DNA from: Perlucidibaca piscinae DSM 21586
Lineage (GTDB): Bacteria; Pseudomonadota; Gammaproteobacteria; Pseudomonadales; Moraxellaceae
Direction: 5' to 3'
Assembly (NCBI RefSeq): GCF_000420045.1
Contig: NZ_ATUE01000009.1
Span: 47,336 to 111,335 of the forward strand
DNA: 64,000 nt
Part shown: one piece after another, positions 60,537 through 64,000 of the stretch
Numbering within the stretch: the stretch's first letter is position 1
Layout: each line of letters starts with the position of its first letter
Translations under genes and position numbers: made by a program
The notes under the pieces: generated by a model
The model's input: only the letters and a program-made list of their open reading frames with translations
Told to the model about the DNA's origin: nothing
Database searches by the model: none

Positions 60537-60669
60537 TTTATGCCTGCCGCACGGCTGTCATGCCGCCACGGCATCCTTGCATCGGCAATTCTGCGTCACA
60601 GGCCCGCCGAGGCTGGTCTCGGCCGGTGCCTGTCATTATGATCGGTGCCATCACTGCAGAGGACCTCTC

Positions 60670-61470
60670 ATGTCACACACCCCGCATGACCACGACGATC
60701 ACAACGGGCTTACCTTCGAGGTGGTCGAAGACGAGCACCATGAGAGCGGTCAGCGAACCCGCCACAGGGGGATCTACCTGCTGCCCAACCTGTTCACCAC
60801 GGCAGCGCTGTTTTCCGGTTTCTACGCGATCATCTCGGCCATGGGCGGCAACTACATCGCGGCCGCCATGGCCATCTTCGTCGCCGGTCTGTTCGACGGC
60901 ATGGACGGACGCATCGCGCGCCTGACCAACACCCAGAGCGCCTTCGGTGCCGAATACGACTCGCTCTCCGACATGGTCAGCTTCGGCGTCGCGCCGGCGC
61001 TGGTGATGTTCAGCTGGGCACTGCAGTCGCTGGGCAAGCTGGGCTGGATCTGCGCCTTCCTGTACACCGTCGCTGCCGCCTTCCGCCTGGCGCGCTTCAA
61101 TGTCCAGCTCACCGTGGTCGACAAGCGCTACTTCATCGGTCTCGCCAGTCCGCTGGCGGCGGCCATCGTGGCGGCCTTCGTCTGGGTCGGCGTCGAGAAC
61201 GACCTGCTCAAGGATTCGCCGGCGCTGCCCTGGCTGGCGGCGGCCGTGACCGTGGTCTCCGGCTTCCTGATGGTCAGCAACGTCAAGTACTACAGTTTCA
61301 AGGAACTGGATCGCAGCCGTGTTCCGTTCGTTGTCATGTTGCCTATCGTGCTTGTGTTCGGCATCGTGATGTACAACCTGCCCATCGGCATTCTCGCCAT
61401 GTCGCTGCTTTACGCAGTTGCCGGCCCGGTGGCAGCCCTCTGGAACCGCTGGAGGGGCAGGACCAGCTGA
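60670..61470 (+). CDS. pssA: CDP-diacylglycerol-serine O-phosphatidyltransferase (PssA, membrane type)
   Basis: This 266-residue integral membrane enzyme makes phosphatidylserine, precursor of phosphatidylethanolamine. The CDP-alcohol motif DGMDGRIAR ... AEYDSLSD (about 77-102) is complete. An acidic, His-rich N-terminal tail (MSHTPHDHDDHNG) precedes the first helix. The ATG at 60670 is chosen because the residues encoded upstream are not family-like. It is the short polytopic type, not the large soluble enzyme of E. coli. It is followed by msrPQ. Confidence 0.94.
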   Translation: MSHTPHDHDDHNGLTFEVVEDEHHESGQRTRHRGIYLLPNLFTTAALFSGFYAIISAMGGNYIAAAMAIFVAGLFDGMDGRIARLTNTQSAFGAEYDSLSDMVSFGVAPALVMFSWALQSLGKLGWICAFLYTVAAAFRLARFNVQLTVVDKRYFIGLASPLAAAIVAAFVWVGVENDLLKDSPALPWLAAAVTVVSGFLMVSNVKYYSFKELDRSRVPFVVMLPIVLVFGIVMYNLPIGILAMSLLYAVAGPVAALWNRWRGRTS

Positions 61471-61478
61471 GGCAAGCC

Positions 61479-62516
61479 ATGTTCATACGCCGATCGGATC
61501 CGAGTCTGCCGCGCCCCAGCGAAATCACTCCCGAATCGGTGTATCTCGAGCGGCGGCACCTGCTCAAGCAGCTCGGTGTCGCCGGACTGGGCCTGGCTTC
61601 GCCGGGCCTGGTGGCTGCGGCAGGGCAGGGCGCTGCCGGCGCCCGTCCTGCTCCCGCCAATGCCTACACCGCCATCGCCGATCGCGGCAATCTGCCCCCG
61701 TTTCTCGCCAAGGCGCTGGCCGCCCGTCAGCGTGTCACGCGTCCGTTCAGTGAAGCCCTGACGCCTTACGAGGTGGTGAGCGGCTACAACAACTTCTACG
61801 AATTCGGCTTCGACAAATCTGATCCGGCGCAGAACGCGCGCAATTTCCGTGTCGAGCCCTGGCGTGTCCGGGTCGATGGCGAGTGCGAGGCGCCAGCCGA
61901 CTACACGCTGGAGGACCTGCTTGCGCCGCACACCCTGCAGGATCGCATCTACCGCTTCCGCTGTGTCGAGGGCTGGTCCATGGTGGTGCCCTGGGTGGGC
62001 TTTCCGCTGGCCGACCTGATTCGTCGCATGCGCCCGACCAGCAAGGCGCGCCATGTCGAATTCACCACCCTGCATGATCCCCAGCGCATGCCGGCACAGC
62101 ATACCGACCTGCTGGACTGGCCCTATGTCGAGGGCCTGCGACTGGATGAGGCCATGCACCCGCTGACCATGCTCGCGGTCGGTCTATACGGGCGCTCGCT
62201 GCCGCCGCAGAACGGTGCTCCGTTGCGTCTGGTGGTGCCGTGGAAGTACGGCTTCAAGAGCATCAAGTCCATCGTGCGCATCCGCTTTCTGGCGCAGGCG
62301 CCGCGCACCACCTGGCAGCGCATGGCGCCCGAGGAGTACGGCTACTACGCCAACGTCAATCCTCGTGTCGATCACCCGCGCTGGAGCCAGGCGCGCGAGC
62401 GCCGCCTGCCGACCACGTTCTTCTCGCCGAACTGGCGCGAGACGCTGCCCTTCAACGGCTATGCCCGGGATGTCGCGACGCTGTACCGCGGCATGGATCT
62501 GCACCGTCATTTCTGA
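61479..62516 (+). CDS. msrP: Periplasmic methionine-sulfoxide reductase catalytic subunit MsrP (YedY)
   Basis: This 345-residue molybdenum-cofactor enzyme repairs oxidised methionines in periplasmic proteins. A Tat signal (ERRHLLKQLG, about 25-34) leads to cleavage after an Ala-rich stretch. The molybdenum-ligating Cys is in RFRCVEGWSMVVPW (about 161). EFGFDKSDPAQNA and LRLVVPWKYGFKSIKSI are YedY signatures. It is paired with msrQ. Confidence 0.95.
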   Translation: MFIRRSDPSLPRPSEITPESVYLERRHLLKQLGVAGLGLASPGLVAAAGQGAAGARPAPANAYTAIADRGNLPPFLAKALAARQRVTRPFSEALTPYEVVSGYNNFYEFGFDKSDPAQNARNFRVEPWRVRVDGECEAPADYTLEDLLAPHTLQDRIYRFRCVEGWSMVVPWVGFPLADLIRRMRPTSKARHVEFTTLHDPQRMPAQHTDLLDWPYVEGLRLDEAMHPLTMLAVGLYGRSLPPQNGAPLRLVVPWKYGFKSIKSIVRIRFLAQAPRTTWQRMAPEEYGYYANVNPRVDHPRWSQARERRLPTTFFSPNWRETLPFNGYARDVATLYRGMDLHRHF

Positions 62517-62543
62517 GTGGTCCACGTGAGTCGGGAGCAGGGC

Positions 62544-63176
62544 ATGCAGTCGTCGGTTCGTTCACGGATGCCCGCCTTCTTGCCCTCCTGGCCTGTTGTC
62601 GTGGCCGGACTGCTGGCTGTGCTCTGGCCGCTGCTGATGCCTGCCACCGACTTTCTCATCGATCCGGCGCGTGCCTGGGTGCATCACACCGGGGAGGTGG
62701 CGAGCTGGCTGCTGGTGGCCACCCTGGCCATGACGCCGTTGCAGCGTCTCAGTGGCTGGCCCGGCTGGATACGCTGGCGTCGTGCCTTCGGCCTGCTCAT
62801 GGCGCTGGCGGCCAGTCTGCATCTGCTCGCCTTTGCCGGACTCTGGCAGGGCTTCGACCTGCTGCGTCTGGCCGATGAAACCGCGCGCCGGCCCTATCTC
62901 TGGGTCGGGCTGTCAGCCTGGTTGCTGCTGCTGCCGCTGGTATTCACTTCGACGCAGTCGGCGCGTCGTCGTCTGGGTCTGCGCTGGCAGCGACTGCATC
63001 GTCTGGTCTACGTGGTTGCCGTGCTGGTGATCTGGCATCAGGCCTGGAGTCACAAGCTCGGTCTCTTCGGGGTCTGGGTGGTGGCGCTGCCGCTGTTCCT
63101 TTTGCTTTTCTGGCGCGCGCTGCCGGCCGTTCGTCGCGTGGCTGGACGTTTAATGAACGGATCGCTCGCGAAGTGA
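62544..63176 (+). CDS. msrQ: Heme-binding membrane subunit MsrQ (YedZ)
   Basis: This 210-residue protein has six helices and a ferric-reductase-like heme fold. His residues in WVHHTGEVASW, ASLHLLAFAG and WQRLHRLVYVVAVLVIWHQAW are the likely heme ligands. It passes electrons from the quinone pool or a flavin reductase to MsrP. The ATG at 62544 has GGGAG eight bases upstream; GTG codons at 62517 and 62526 are less likely. It is the last gene before the rRNA operon. Confidence 0.93.
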   Translation: MQSSVRSRMPAFLPSWPVVVAGLLAVLWPLLMPATDFLIDPARAWVHHTGEVASWLLVATLAMTPLQRLSGWPGWIRWRRAFGLLMALAASLHLLAFAGLWQGFDLLRLADETARRPYLWVGLSAWLLLLPLVFTSTQSARRRLGLRWQRLHRLVYVVAVLVIWHQAWSHKLGLFGVWVVALPLFLLLFWRALPAVRRVAGRLMNGSLAK

Positions 63177-63236
63177 TCATCGGGTTCTGTTTTTGCCGAA
63201 AAAACGCGCACTCGGCGAGAGATTTCGAAAAGTGTG

Positions 63237-63264
63237 TTGACGGGTGGAATTGGCGGCCTATAAT
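63237..63264 (+). promoter_or_regulatory. rRNA operon promoter P1
   Basis: TTGACG (63237-63242), a 16-base spacer and TATAAT (63259-63264) are followed by the GC-rich discriminator GCGCCCC, typical of growth-rate and ppGpp-controlled rRNA promoters. A/T-rich bases upstream (AAAAAA near 63200 and GATTTCGAAAA) could act as an UP element. Confidence 0.9.
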
Positions 63265-63424
63265 GCGCCCCACACCGACGCACTGAGCGCGGTGATGCAG
63301 AAAAAGATGTTGAAATTCAACGACTTGAGTATGCTGGCTGAGTGGTTTGATGGTGACCCTGAGGGGTTGCAAAATCGGCTCTCAGCGTCAGCAACGTGAT
63401 GCGAAATTAAATTGCAAAACGGTG

Positions 63425-63452
63425 TTGACACGGTGGAGGGATTCACTAGAAT
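63425..63452 (+). promoter_or_regulatory. rRNA operon promoter P2
   Basis: TTGACA (63425-63430), a 16-base spacer and TAGAAT (63447-63452) form a second strong promoter about 190 bases after P1 and about 200 bases before the 16S gene. Tandem promoters are common for rrn operons. Confidence 0.9.
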
Positions 63453-63493
63453 ACGCCTCCTCGCAAGACGCGCTGCAGACGATGCAACGACGA

Positions 63494-63504
63494 GTTCTTT
63501 AACA
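63494..63504 (+). promoter_or_regulatory. rRNA leader boxA antitermination site
   Basis: GTTCTTTAACA matches the boxA consensus (TGCTCTTTAACA) in ten positions. It lies in the leader between P2 and 16S, where NusB/NusE bind to prevent Rho termination. Confidence 0.85.
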
Positions 63505-63656
63505 GTTTGATCAGACAACTTGTGTGGGTTTTTGCAGTTGTGAAGAGCATCGATAGATGAACTTTCAACGGCAATTACTTACTCGTGAATTCATGAGCAA
63601 GACCAATTGTTCCGTTGAGCCAAGCTTGGTGGCCTTAAGCCACTAGTTGAAAAATT

Positions 63657-64000
<344 letters not shown>

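Overview
The window is about 64 kb of GC-rich chromosome from a gammaproteobacterium, most likely a member of the Pseudomonadales. The partial 16S rRNA at the right end has a Pseudomonas/Moraxellaceae-like V1-V2 pattern, and several blocks follow Pseudomonas gene order as I remember it. I lean towards Moraxellaceae (a Perlucidibaca-like organism), but 344 bases of 16S cannot settle the genus.

Layout, left to right. (1) 1-8274: the start of aroQ (minus strand), then a complete aa3-type cytochrome c oxidase locus: coxB with a fused cytochrome c, coxA, ctaG, coxC, a convergent DUF2909 gene, SURF1, an Sco/thioredoxin-like gene, ctaA and the heme O synthase gene. (2) 8302-10834: an RNA-chaperone cluster of a cold-shock protein, a membrane protein fused to a cold-shock domain, and an RhlB-like DEAD-box helicase. 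(3) 10997-15273: a DUF485/sodium:solute symporter pair and a convergent Gcr-type membrane protein. (4) 15409-23876: tRNA-Pro(CGG), ispB, a four-gene archaic (Csu-type) chaperone-usher pilus cluster, then rplU, rpmA, obgE and proB. (5) 23882-30135: EamA transporter, cytochrome P450, a small membrane protein behind a perfect Anr/FNR box, anr itself, and a DUF445 gene followed by two paralogous beta-repeat membrane-anchored proteins. (6) 30249-38138: rpsT, then murJ-ribF-ileS-lspA-fkpB-ispH, with a 30-bp hairpin just before ispH. (7) 38203-46630: minor type IV pilins (PilV, PilW, PilX and FimT-like), thiO, a small PP0621-like gene, nadE and a 972-residue exported PilY1-like protein. (8) 46627-52489: bamD, rluD, pgeF, a flavodoxin-like gene, and clpB behind a sigma-32 promoter. 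(9) 52794-63176: ilvIH, an AT-rich accessory island (55131 to about 57250), an orphan AbrB antitoxin, a frameshifted HigA antitoxin, a thioesterase, ilvY divergent from ilvC, then pssA, msrP and msrQ. (10) 63237-64000: tandem rRNA promoters, boxA and the start of 16S rRNA.

Most of the window is housekeeping. Functional groupings are aerobic respiration with heme A synthesis and copper delivery, envelope lipid precursors (ispB, ispH, murJ, lspA, pssA), pili (archaic chaperone-usher and type IV), branched-chain amino-acid synthesis and heat shock. The parts that look least described are the DUF445/beta-repeat operon, the Anr-box microprotein, the membrane cold-shock fusion, the PilY1-like protein, the usher without a signal peptide, the hairpin before ispH, the palindrome inside the clpB promoter and the AT-rich island between ilvH and ilvY. 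No insertion sequence, integrase, prophage or CRISPR array was seen.
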